This document shows positions 50,488 through 59,587 of a stretch of 64,000 nt of DNA, one piece after another (positions within the stretch are counted from its first letter, which is position 1; each line of letters opens with the position of its first letter). Where the stretch lies: the NCBI GenBank assembly GCA_947475315.1, contig CANJMY010000001.1, positions 1-64,000 on the forward strand. The letters run 5' to 3'. The DNA comes from Pseudomonadota bacterium (lineage in GTDB: Bacteria > Myxococcota_A > UBA796 > GCA-2862545). Below the pieces are notes generated by a model. That model saw only the letters and a program-made list of their open reading frames with translations, was not told the DNA's origin and did not search any database. The position numbers were made by a program, and so were the translations under genes.

Positions 50488-50647
50488 GCTGCGCGTGCGC
50501 GTCAGCGAGACCGACGGCCTGACGCTGTCCGTGCCGGACGCCGCGCAAGAGGGCTGCCGCTGGTTCTGCGGCGCGCGCGCGACCCTGGACGGCGCGGTGT
50601 TCCCGTGGCGCACCACGCCGGGCGCGCGCATGCCCAAGGTGCCGTAG
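50354..50647 (+). pseudogene. C-terminal fragment of a small Cys-rich secreted protein
   Basis: The frame reads SLVQGNAHMCLLDGLADY, then CELRVRV, and CRWFCGARATLDGAVFP. The GNAHxC / C / CRxxCGARAxLDG pattern resembles the C-terminal half of small secreted bacterial proteins I know only as uncharacterised. No signal peptide or plausible start remains; it begins at the junction with the truncated ParE. It may still be translated from an internal ATG (50357) but would lack export. It ends 9 bp before the convergent tamB-type gene. Confidence 0.6.
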
Positions 50648-50656
50648 CGCGCGTCG

Positions 50657-53600
50657 CTACTGCCCCTCTGGCTTCACTGGCGCAGGCTCCGGCGCTGGCG
50701 TCGGCACAGGCTCCGACGCGGGCTCCGGCGCAGGCACCACCGCGGGCTCCACGGCCTCGGGCGGCGCGGGCTCCTCCTTGGGCACCACCACCTCCGTCGC
50801 CGGCCCCGTCGCGGGCGTCGGGACCTCCTTCATGGGGTCCTCGGGCGTGCTGTGGCGACCGGGCTGGCGCTTCTGCTTGCGCTCCTCGCGGTCGCGGCGC
50901 GGGCCGTCGAAGCGGACCTCCCAGAACAGGTTGCCCCACACCTTGCGGTCGCCGTAGGCGGCGGCGAGCACCAGGCGCGGCATGATGCTCCACTCGGCGA
51001 GCACGGTGACGTGGTTCTGGTCGAGCTTGGGCGCGGGCGTGACGGTCGTCTCCACGTAGACGGTGCGGTACACCGGCAGGCCCACGCGCACGGTGCCGTC
51101 GGCCTCCACCGACACGCTGCCCAGGTTCACGCCGCCCAGCACGTTGTTGAGGAGCAGGTCGCCTACGGCCTGCAGCGCGGCCTTGCCCTGCTGCGACGAC
51201 AGCTCCTCGGGCGCCTGGCCGGTGAGCAGGATGGTGAACAGCTCGGCGTCGCTGCCGAACGAGTCGGACGACAGCACGAACGTGGGATCGCTCGGGGTGC
51301 CAGTGAGGTGCAGGCGGACCTCGCCGCCGCCCACCACCATGGCGCCGGCGATGTCGAGCTGGGGGTCGACGTAGTTGGAGCCGAAGAAGCTGATGTGGCT
51401 GCCGTCGACCAGATCGAAGCGGCTGGCGAGCACCTTCACGCGGCCTTCGAGCAGCTCCAGGTCGCCCTGGATCGACAGGTCCATGCCCTTGGCGCCGATC
51501 TCCAGCTGGCCGCCCATGCGCGCGTCGATGTCGGCGCGGGTGACGCTGGCGCCCAACGATCCGAGGTCGTCGAGGACGGGCACGCGGATCGCCGCGTTGG
51601 TGTTGCGGCCCAGGTCGAGCGCGACGCGACCGTGGATTCCGTCGTACCAGTGCGGGCCCGCGTCACCGGTGCTGCGCGACACGCCCGCGACACGGTGCAC
51701 GGCGATCGACGGGTCGAGCTGCAGGTCGGCCGACGACCACAGCTCCGCGGTGTTGATTTCGAAGCGGCCCTGATCGACGCTCAACTTGCCGTCGACGAGC
51801 AGGTCGGGCCACGTGCCGTCCGTGGTGATCTGACCCGTCGCGCGCAGCCCGCTGGTGTCGGTGGCGACGAGCCACGCGTTGTTCAGATCGACGCGCGCGC
51901 GCACGCCGTCTGGCTTCCAGCCCTTGAGTGAGAGCGCGCCCGACGCCTCGACGCGCGACGCGCCGAGCTGCGCGATGCGGTCGAGCGACGTGGACGTGGG
52001 GCGTGTGTCGGCGTGCAGCGACTCGAGCGTCACGAGCACCGCGCCCGCGCCGGTGCCCGCGCGGTCGGGCCCCACCGACACCGCCACGGCCAGGTCCTTC
52101 ACGTCGATGCCGAACGGCCGGTAGCGCAGCGCCGCGCCGTCCACCGTGGCGCGCACGTCCGGGCGCGGGTCGGCGAGCGTGCCGCCCATGCGGCCGTCGA
52201 TCAGCAGCACGCCGCGCTGCACCTCAAGCTCGGGCACCACGGCGCGCGCGACGTCGAGCGGCACGCCGCTGCCGCCGAACGCCAGGTCGAACGTGGACGC
52301 GCCCCACTCGCCCCACGGCTTGGTCAGGTCGACCGCGATCGGCACGCGACCGGCGGCGGTCACCCACTGCGCGCTGCCCTCACCCATGGTGAAGTCGAGG
52401 TCGTAGCCGAGCGCCGCGGGCGCCAGCCCCACGTGCACGTCCGCGGGCGTGCCGCCGGCGAACAGCTGCGCGTCCACGTTCACGTCGAGCGTGGGTGTGC
52501 GCGGGCTGCCTCGCACGCCGACGTGCCCGTCCAGGTCGCCGCTGATGTCGAGGTCCACCCCGGCGAGCGCGCGCACGGTCTGCACGGGGATGTGGTCCAG
52601 CCACGACGACACGTCCAGGTCGGACGCGAACAGCGACAGGTCGGTGAAGTCGGGCTTGGGCGCGCCCGCGAGCAGCCAGTCCATCACCTCGCCCAGGCGC
52701 GTCTTGGCGGTGCCGTCCGCCTCGACCAGCGCGTCGTAGCCGTCGAACAGGTCGACCTGCGCGTCGAGCAGGCCGGCCTGCCGGTGCAGGTCGAACTCGG
52801 CGCGGCCTCGGTGCTGCAGGCCCGCGACGGCGGCCTCCACCACACCCTGCGCGTCCAGGTCGGGGTCGTGGATGTCGCCGCGCACGCGCAGCACGCCCGA
52901 CGCGTCGCCCGCGGGCACGCTCGGCAGGCCGGGCAGCGCGTTGGTGAAGCGCTTGAGGTCGCCGGGCTCCACGCGCAGGCCCAGATCGATCGGGCCGGTC
53001 TGCGCCACGCCCGGGGCCGACAGGTCAGAGCGAACGGGCAGCGTGCCCTTGAGCTTGAGCCACGGCGCGCCCGCCACGTCCGCGTCCAGCGCGAGCGTCG
53101 CCACGTCGGACACCACGTCGACGTCGCCGTGGACGCCCAGCCAGCGGACCAAGCCCTCGTCGAAGATGTCGTCCGCGTCGATGCGCGCGTGGATCGTGGG
53201 GCGCGCCGCGTCGCCGCGCAGGGTGACGTCGGCGGTGAGCATGCCATCCAGGCCGGGGAGCGCATCGGGGAACAGCTCGGACAGCGCGCTGAGCTGAAGC
53301 TGGCCCACGCTGACCACGCCGTTGAGCGGTCCGCGCGTGCCCACCGCGCCCTTCACGTGGATGGCGCCCAGCTCGCTCGACAGGCTGATCGCCGCGTCGG
53401 CCACGCCGCCGTCGACCAGGCGGAACGTGACGGGCGCGTCGTTGGTCCACGTCTGGCGCCAGGTCGGGTGGAAGAAGATGCGATCGAAGGAGACCACCAT
53501 CGCCGTGGTGTCGATGCGCAGGTCGGGCAGCTCCAGCAGCGCCTGCCCGCCGCTGTGCATGGTGGTGTCGACCACCGCGATGTCGTCGACCATGTGGAAG

Positions 53601-55510
53601 AGCGCGATCGCGTCGTCGGCCGGCACGCCCAGCAGGTGGCCGTCGCGGCCAAAGACGTTCACGTCCACCGTGCGCGACCCGACGAACGGCACGCGCACGT
53701 GGAACTCGCCGACCGCGCTGGTGAGGTCCAGGTAGTTCGCGTAGCGCACCGCGGGCGCGTTCATCTTGCCGTCGACCGTCACCACGTCGCGGTCGACGTG
53801 TACGTGCAGGTCGGCGACGTCGGCGTGGTCGGTGGTGGTGCCGTAGGCGGCCACGCCGTCGCCCGCGATCGTCGCGTCCACGTCGGTGATGCCGTTGAAG
53901 ACGCGCGCGTGGAACTCGCCGTGCGCGCGCTGCACGATCACGCCGTCCTTGGCCCAGGTGACCGGCGACATGTCGAGCGTGCCGTGGATGTCGATCGGCA
54001 CGCCGGTGGTGTAGATGCCGCCGGTGAGCGTGGCGTGGTAGCTGCCGGTGCCGCCCAAGTCGGTGACGCCAAAGTCTGACAGCATGGCGGGGTCGAGCGG
54101 GCCGTGCAGCTGAAGGGCCAGATCGCCGTCCTTGAAGTCGAGCGTGCCCTGCCCGAGCACGCTGCCGGCGACGCCGGACAGGTTGAGCCCGTCCATCTCC
54201 AGCACGCCGTGGTGCAGGCCCAGGCGCGCGTGCAGTGACCGCACGCGCACACCGTAGGCGTCGAGCTCCTCGCCGTCCCAACGGCCCTCATCCACCCACA
54301 GACCGTCTGGCCACGACGTGCCGCCGCCGCGCGCGGTGAGCGACCCCTCCAGGCGCAGCGGGCCCTTGGCCGAGGGCACCAGGTCCTCCACCTGGAAGCT
54401 GTCGATGAGCAGGCTCGCCTTCCAGCGCAGCGGCGTGTCCGGCGTGACGACCGGCACCTTCTCGGGCGCGGGGTCGCCGGGGCGGATCGGACCCGCGCAC
54501 GCGTCCGCCGCACCCACGCCGCGGCCGGGCAGGCAGACCATCGATCCCGGCCCGAAGGTCAGGCCGCCGCGCGTGCCGTGGGTGCCACCCAACGTGCCGT
54601 CCAAGGTGAGCGCGCCGAGCGTGCCGCCCGCGTGCAGCTTGCCCTCGTAGGTGCCCTGGAGCGGCGCGTGGAACAGCAGGTCGAGCGCGCGGAAGTCGAT
54701 CGGCGACAGCGTGACGGTCGCGTCCACGTCGCCGTCGCCGGACAGGTCCGCCACGTGCCCTTCCACGCCGATCTGCGTGCCCTGCAGCTGCGCCGCCACG
54801 CCTTCGAGCGTCAGGCCGTCGCCGGTCCACGACACGTCGCCCTTCAGCGACAGGCCGGAGGGACCCGGCCTGAGCAACACGCCCGCGAGGTCCAGCCCCT
54901 TCACCGTCACCGCGCGCGAGCGGCGCGGCAGGGTCACGCCGCCGCGTAGCGACAGCACCTTGGCCGCAAAGCCTGGCGGGTTGGCGTCGGGCGCGGGCAC
55001 GCCCCACATCGACACCATCGCGTCGCGCAGGCCCAGATCGTCGACGACGAGCGTGAACGGCAGGCCGCCCCACGGAGCCGCGTTCGGATCGACCGGCGAC
55101 GGGCCGCCGAACGCACGCGACAGGTTCATCACGCCGTCGGCGTCGGTCTGCATGGCGACGATCACGCCGTCGGCGCGCGCGGACGTGACGTGCACCGTGG
55201 AGTGCAGGAGCGAGCGCAGGTCGAGCTTGAGGTCGAGCCGATTCACGCCGATCGCCGTGCCGCCGCTGGGGTCGCGGAAGCGCACGCCGCCCAGCGTCAC
55301 CTGCCCGTCGAAGGTCCACGCGACGGTGGGCACGTCGAACACCCAGCCGTCCGCGAGCAGGCCCTGAACCGCGACCTGCGCGCGGTTGGCGGTCCACAGG
55401 CAGCCGCGCGGCGTCTGCAGCCACACGAGCGCCGCCCCCAGCACACCCACGCCGACGCCCAGCACGGCGAGCGCGCGCCGACAGGGATGACGCGGGCGCG
55501 GCGTGTCCAT
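50657..55510 (-). CDS. tamB: TamB/DUF490 translocation and assembly module protein
   Basis: 1617 aa. An N-terminal membrane anchor (ALAVLGVGVGVLGAALVWL) is followed by a very long beta-helical region of repeated strands. The C-terminal TamB domain is conserved: VDGSHISFFGSNYVDPQLDI, LHLTGTPSDPTF, SSDSFGSDAELFTILLTGQ, VGDLLLNN, and a final barrel-like strand series. A Pro/Glu/Ala tail (about 70 residues) ends the protein. It spans the periplasm and acts with TamA or as a lipid-transfer bridge. Its start overlaps the TamA-type stop by 1 nt (TGATG). Confidence 0.9.
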   Translation of the reverse strand: MDTPRPRHPCRRALAVLGVGVGVLGAALVWLQTPRGCLWTANRAQVAVQGLLADGWVFDVPTVAWTFDGQVTLGGVRFRDPSGGTAIGVNRLDLKLDLRSLLHSTVHVTSARADGVIVAMQTDADGVMNLSRAFGGPSPVDPNAAPWGGLPFTLVVDDLGLRDAMVSMWGVPAPDANPPGFAAKVLSLRGGVTLPRRSRAVTVKGLDLAGVLLRPGPSGLSLKGDVSWTGDGLTLEGVAAQLQGTQIGVEGHVADLSGDGDVDATVTLSPIDFRALDLLFHAPLQGTYEGKLHAGGTLGALTLDGTLGGTHGTRGGLTFGPGSMVCLPGRGVGAADACAGPIRPGDPAPEKVPVVTPDTPLRWKASLLIDSFQVEDLVPSAKGPLRLEGSLTARGGGTSWPDGLWVDEGRWDGEELDAYGVRVRSLHARLGLHHGVLEMDGLNLSGVAGSVLGQGTLDFKDGDLALQLHGPLDPAMLSDFGVTDLGGTGSYHATLTGGIYTTGVPIDIHGTLDMSPVTWAKDGVIVQRAHGEFHARVFNGITDVDATIAGDGVAAYGTTTDHADVADLHVHVDRDVVTVDGKMNAPAVRYANYLDLTSAVGEFHVRVPFVGSRTVDVNVFGRDGHLLGVPADDAIALFHMVDDIAVVDTTMHSGGQALLELPDLRIDTTAMVVSFDRIFFHPTWRQTWTNDAPVTFRLVDGGVADAAISLSSELGAIHVKGAVGTRGPLNGVVSVGQLQLSALSELFPDALPGLDGMLTADVTLRGDAARPTIHARIDADDIFDEGLVRWLGVHGDVDVVSDVATLALDADVAGAPWLKLKGTLPVRSDLSAPGVAQTGPIDLGLRVEPGDLKRFTNALPGLPSVPAGDASGVLRVRGDIHDPDLDAQGVVEAAVAGLQHRGRAEFDLHRQAGLLDAQVDLFDGYDALVEADGTAKTRLGEVMDWLLAGAPKPDFTDLSLFASDLDVSSWLDHIPVQTVRALAGVDLDISGDLDGHVGVRGSPRTPTLDVNVDAQLFAGGTPADVHVGLAPAALGYDLDFTMGEGSAQWVTAAGRVPIAVDLTKPWGEWGASTFDLAFGGSGVPLDVARAVVPELEVQRGVLLIDGRMGGTLADPRPDVRATVDGAALRYRPFGIDVKDLAVAVSVGPDRAGTGAGAVLVTLESLHADTRPTSTSLDRIAQLGASRVEASGALSLKGWKPDGVRARVDLNNAWLVATDTSGLRATGQITTDGTWPDLLVDGKLSVDQGRFEINTAELWSSADLQLDPSIAVHRVAGVSRSTGDAGPHWYDGIHGRVALDLGRNTNAAIRVPVLDDLGSLGASVTRADIDARMGGQLEIGAKGMDLSIQGDLELLEGRVKVLASRFDLVDGSHISFFGSNYVDPQLDIAGAMVVGGGEVRLHLTGTPSDPTFVLSSDSFGSDAELFTILLTGQAPEELSSQQGKAALQAVGDLLLNNVLGGVNLGSVSVEADGTVRVGLPVYRTVYVETTVTPAPKLDQNHVTVLAEWSIMPRLVLAAAYGDRKVWGNLFWEVRFDGPRRDREERKQKRQPGRHSTPEDPMKEVPTPATGPATEVVVPKEEPAPPEAVEPAVVPAPEPASEPVPTPAPEPAPVKPEGQ

Positions 55511-57702
55511 CAGAAGGCCTGCCCGATGGCGAGGAACAGGTTGAGCGCCATGGGGAAGCTGCGCTCGCCCAGGCCCTCACGCACGCGGCGACCGGACGTC
55601 AGCACGTCGTAGCCGCGCGGCAGGCGGTCGAGCGGGTTGCAGCCGATGTAGCTCGCGGCGGCCTTGTCCTCGTCGTAGACGGGCCGGAAGCCCACGTCCA
55701 AGCGCACCGGCCCCACCGGCGACATGTACCGCACGCCCACGCCGCCGCTGCCGCGGATGGACGACAGCTTGATGTCCGACCAGTTGCGCGCGAGCAAGCC
55801 GACGTCGCCGAACATGGCGAAGCTGATGTTGTAGGCCCAGTCGTAGCGGATCTCGGCCTCGGCCTCGATCGCGAACGCGCCGCCGCGCGGCAGGTAGGTG
55901 CGGGTGACGTCGTAGGCCTGGCCGTTGTTGCTCTGCGGGTTGGGTCGGCCGCTCTTGTAGGAGCAGATGCAGTCGTACGGGCCCACCTGGTTGGAGCGGA
56001 AGCCGCGCAGGCTGTTGGGGCCGCCCAAGAAGGCGAGCTCCGGGTAGGGCAGCGCGGCGTCCTTGGCCCATGGCACCACCGCCGTGCCGTGCGCGCGGCC
56101 GGCCAGCACAAAGGGGAAGTTGGACTGACGACGCATCAGCTTGATCGGCCAGAACGCCTTCACCTCGGCCTCGACCTTGGTGTAGAGGAAGCCCGGGTCC
56201 GGCGTGCCAGAGTTGGGGGCCGGGCCGATCGGCGGGATGGGAAGCGACTGTCGCGCGCCCAGGCGCCAGTAGGACCCACGCCGCGTGGTGATCGGGTCGT
56301 CGCGGTAGTCCACGGCGATGGCCGCGTCCAAACTCAGCAGCCGGTAGGTGGTGCCGTTGAAGTCGCCGCCGAACTGCAGCCGGGCCGCTTCGATGGTGGC
56401 GTCGCTGGGCTGCAAGTACCGGAAGTACTGGAAGCGCGGGCCGCCGGTGAACGTGGTGTAGCGGCTGAACTTGTACCGAACACCGAGGTTCGCGTCGATC
56501 GACCAGAAGGGCAGCGTGCCGAACTGCACGTCCTGGTTGAAGGTGGCGCCCGTCTCCAGGCCGAGCTTGCTGCTGGCCAGCCAAGGGTCTTCCAGGCGCA
56601 GCGAGCCCAGGCCGGTGACGAGCACGTTGGAGTTGGAGCCCTCGCTGTCCTGCACGACGCCGATGATCGCGCCGGCCCCGGCCTTGGCTTCGAGCTGAAG
56701 GTCGCTGCCGAACAGGCGCAGGTCGCGGAATTCGACGTTCGCGCGGGGACCGACCGTGTAGTAGTCGAACACCACGCCCGCGCCCGCGCGGATGCGGCGG
56801 AAGCGCGCCTCGGTGACGTGGATGTCGATCGGCACGTCGGCGCGGGTGGGGTCCGAAAGGTCGGGCTTCACGTCGACGAGGCTAAACAGCTTGGTCTCGA
56901 ACAGGCGCTGCTGGCTGGCGCGCAGGACGCTGATCCGGAACGCGTCGCCGGAGTGGAAGGACAGCGCCCCGCGAACGACGGCCTCGTCCACCCGGGTGAG
57001 GCCGTGGATGCGCACCTCACCAAAGCGAGCGGAGATGCCGGGTCTCACGTCGAGCGTGATGTCGACGAGGTTCTCGTCGGGGTAGGCGTCGACCGTCAGC
57101 TCGGTCTGGGCGTACGCGAAGGTGTTGTCCTCCAGCTCGTCGACGACGATGGCCTGGGTCTCGTGCACCGTGTCGAGGTCAAACGGCGTGTCGGCCTTGA
57201 GCGGGGCGCGGTGCATGGCGGCGCCGATCACCGTGTTCGAGCTCTGCTTGCCGTGGCCGCGCACCTCCACCTTGCGGATCAGCGAGAGCGGCCCGGTGGC
57301 CACGTGCCCGATCACGTCGACCACGCCTGCGCGATCGTCGTAGCGCTTGCGGACGCGGCGCAGCTCCCAGCCCTGCACCTTGGCGTCGAACCAGCCGTGC
57401 TCGGCGTACCACACCTCAAGGCGACGCGCGTCGGTGTGCAGCGAGTCGAGCGAGAGCGGCGCGGGCGCCGTCAGGTACATGAACGGCCACGTGAAGGTCA
57501 GCGGCGGGCTCTGCTTCTGCTCCATGGGGGTGCGGAGCTGAAGGTCGTTGTGGCCGGAGAACAGGCCGCCATTGCCCTCAAAGCGCAGGCGCCGGACGAT
57601 GTCCGTCTGGACTTCCTTGCGGGCAGGGGTGCACGCCGCGAGGATCGCCAAGAACACGAACAGGACGCGCCGCAGCCACGTGCTAGAAGGGTCGTCAGCC
57701 AC
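55510..57702 (-). CDS. tamA: TamA/BamA-family (Omp85) outer membrane protein
   Basis: 730 aa from GTG 57702. The signal sequence ends in a lipobox-like LAILAAC, unusual for a barrel protein. POTRA-like domains cover about 30-380 (TVHETQAIVVDELEDNTFAY, DITLDVRPGISARFGEVRIHG read in part, VVRGALSFHSGDAFRISVL). A C-terminal 16-strand barrel has the Omp85 loop motif GGPNSLRGFRSNQVGP and ends with Phe. A Cys pair occurs in the following loop (YDCICSY). It is upstream partner of tamB. The longer open frame beyond 57702 is antisense to the synthetase gene and was rejected. Confidence 0.85.
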   Translation of the reverse strand: MADDPSSTWLRRVLFVFLAILAACTPARKEVQTDIVRRLRFEGNGGLFSGHNDLQLRTPMEQKQSPPLTFTWPFMYLTAPAPLSLDSLHTDARRLEVWYAEHGWFDAKVQGWELRRVRKRYDDRAGVVDVIGHVATGPLSLIRKVEVRGHGKQSSNTVIGAAMHRAPLKADTPFDLDTVHETQAIVVDELEDNTFAYAQTELTVDAYPDENLVDITLDVRPGISARFGEVRIHGLTRVDEAVVRGALSFHSGDAFRISVLRASQQRLFETKLFSLVDVKPDLSDPTRADVPIDIHVTEARFRRIRAGAGVVFDYYTVGPRANVEFRDLRLFGSDLQLEAKAGAGAIIGVVQDSEGSNSNVLVTGLGSLRLEDPWLASSKLGLETGATFNQDVQFGTLPFWSIDANLGVRYKFSRYTTFTGGPRFQYFRYLQPSDATIEAARLQFGGDFNGTTYRLLSLDAAIAVDYRDDPITTRRGSYWRLGARQSLPIPPIGPAPNSGTPDPGFLYTKVEAEVKAFWPIKLMRRQSNFPFVLAGRAHGTAVVPWAKDAALPYPELAFLGGPNSLRGFRSNQVGPYDCICSYKSGRPNPQSNNGQAYDVTRTYLPRGGAFAIEAEAEIRYDWAYNISFAMFGDVGLLARNWSDIKLSSIRGSGGVGVRYMSPVGPVRLDVGFRPVYDEDKAAASYIGCNPLDRLPRGYDVLTSGRRVREGLGERSFPMALNLFLAIGQAF

Positions 57703-57759
57703 CGGCCGCCCCGGGTCGGAGATCCCGTGTTGCACGGGCCATAGCAGGTTGGAGGCTCG

Positions 57760-59580
57760 ATGGCCGGTCTGATGGGCGTCGTCCAGGACACCGACGGACC
57801 CCTGTCCGACGCGGTGCTGGCAAAGATGCGCGCCCGCGCGGTCCACCGCGGCGTGGCCGATGGCCTGTGGCGCGAGGGTGGCGCGACGCTCGCATGGTCT
57901 GGTCCAGCCCCGTGCACGGCGATCGACGATGACTTCTTCGTCCTGTTGGACGGGTGGGTCTCGTTCCCCGGCGCCGACCCCAAAGATCCGCTGGCCCGCC
58001 TGCACGACGCCGCCACGTTCGCCGCCGGGTGGCGCAAGTGGGGCGTGGACCTGCTCCGCCAGCTGGAGGGCGAGTTCGCCGCCGCGGTGGTCGAGCGCAA
58101 GTCGGGCGTGGTCCACCTGGTCCGCGACCCGTGCGGCACCCGCCCGCTCTACTGGGCGCGTACCCACAAGCGGCTGGCCTTCTCGTCGGACCTGGCGCCG
58201 CTGCTGGAGCTGGACTGGGTGAGCCGCGAGCTCGCCCGCGAAAACCTCGCCGAGTACCTGTCCTTCCGCGTGGTCCACCCGCCGCGCACGCTGCTGCGCG
58301 ACGTGTTCTCCCTGCCTGCCGGTCACCGGCTGCGCAGCGGCGCGGACGCGGTGCGCGTGGTGCGCTGGTTCTCCCCCACCTACGCGGCGCCCGGCACGGC
58401 CACGCCGCGCGCCCAGGATGTGGTGCCCGAGCTGACCGCCGCGGTGGAGGCCGCCGTACGTCGGCGCCTGCGCGGCGACGCGAACGTGGGCGTGTACTTG
58501 TCGGGCGGCGTGGGGTCGACGTCGATCCTGGCGGCGGCGCGCGCCGCGTCACGCAAGCTCCAGACGTTCACGGTCGCGTTCGCCGACGAGCCCAGCCCCG
58601 AGTCGCCCTTCGCCGGTCGCATCGCGCAGCTGCTCGGCATGGACCACCACACGGTGCTGGTGGGCACCAAGGAGGTGGCCGACGGCTTCGACGACGCGGT
58701 GGACGCGCTCGGGCACCCCATCGGCAACATCTCGGCCGTGCTGCAGCTGCACCTGGCGCGGGCCACGGTGGGCAAGGTGTCGACCATCCTCACCGGCGAC
58801 GGCACCGACGAGCTGTTCGGCGGGCGCATGCTGGAGGGCCCGGCGGCCTCGCTCGCCCGGTCGGCGGCCTTCCACCGCCTGCCCAACGCGCTGCGCGCCC
58901 CGCTCGACAAGGCCCTGGCGGCGATCGGACGCGGCGACAGCGTGCGCGAGGGCCCCGAGACCTGGGCCTTGTCGCACGGCGTCGGCGGCCTGAACGTGTA
59001 CGACAGCCGCGCGCGCCGCTCGCTGCTGCTCGACGACCTGCACGTCCGCCCGAACGTGCGGCAGGAGGTGCTGCGCCCGTTCTACGACGCGGTGGACACC
59101 GACCCGCTCAACGCGGTGCTGGAGGCCTTCTTCCAGTCGTCGCTGGTGGCGGACACGCTGCCGCGCGTGGAGGGCACGGCCGCGTCGGTGGGCCTGGACG
59201 TGGGCTACCCGCTGCTCGACCGCGAGGTGCGCCGCATCGCCCAGGTGCTGCCCGGCGCGTTCAAGGTGGGCGGCGTCGGTCGCACCGATCTGCCCACACG
59301 CTGGCTGCTGCGCGCGGCGCTGCAGGGCGCCGTCCCGGCGGCGCTGGTCAACCGGCCCGATCGCGAGCTGCCGCGCCCGCTCGACGCCTGGCTGACCGGC
59401 CCTGGCCGCTTGTTCCTGGAGGAGCGGTTTGCCGAGCTGCGCCGCGATCCGCTCGAGCTGTTCCACACCACGGCGCTGGAGGCGCTCAAGCGCGGCCTGT
59501 CCAAGACGCCGGGCGCGGCGCAGCGGATGTGGTCGCTGTTGATCTTGGACGCGTGGATGCGCCGGACGGGCGTGACCTAG
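57760..59580 (+). CDS. asparagine-synthetase-like protein lacking Cys2 and the PP-loop Asp
   Basis: 606 aa, AsnB-like overall: N-terminal Ntn-type glutaminase fold (1-200; VRDPCGTRPLYW, LAFSSDLAPLL), then an ATP-pyrophosphatase synthetase domain (ILTGDGTDELFGG, GYPLLDREV). Two key residues are missing. The glutaminase nucleophile Cys2 is Ala (MAGLMGVV), and the PP-loop SGGxDS is SGGVGSTS (248-255) with Gly252 for Asp. It cannot use glutamine, and adenylation is doubtful. Beta-lactam synthetase-type relatives also lack Cys2 but keep the Asp. It is divergent from tamAB by 57 bp. Function is open. Confidence 0.85.
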   Translation: MAGLMGVVQDTDGPLSDAVLAKMRARAVHRGVADGLWREGGATLAWSGPAPCTAIDDDFFVLLDGWVSFPGADPKDPLARLHDAATFAAGWRKWGVDLLRQLEGEFAAAVVERKSGVVHLVRDPCGTRPLYWARTHKRLAFSSDLAPLLELDWVSRELARENLAEYLSFRVVHPPRTLLRDVFSLPAGHRLRSGADAVRVVRWFSPTYAAPGTATPRAQDVVPELTAAVEAAVRRRLRGDANVGVYLSGGVGSTSILAAARAASRKLQTFTVAFADEPSPESPFAGRIAQLLGMDHHTVLVGTKEVADGFDDAVDALGHPIGNISAVLQLHLARATVGKVSTILTGDGTDELFGGRMLEGPAASLARSAAFHRLPNALRAPLDKALAAIGRGDSVREGPETWALSHGVGGLNVYDSRARRSLLLDDLHVRPNVRQEVLRPFYDAVDTDPLNAVLEAFFQSSLVADTLPRVEGTAASVGLDVGYPLLDREVRRIAQVLPGAFKVGGVGRTDLPTRWLLRAALQGAVPAALVNRPDRELPRPLDAWLTGPGRLFLEERFAELRRDPLELFHTTALEALKRGLSKTPGAAQRMWSLLILDAWMRRTGVT

Positions 59581-59587
59581 CGGGCCG

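Noticed and set aside
57703-58326. Upstream extension of the TamA-type frame beyond GTG 57702
   Set aside because: It would be antisense to the start of the synthetase-like gene and has no POTRA or signal features.
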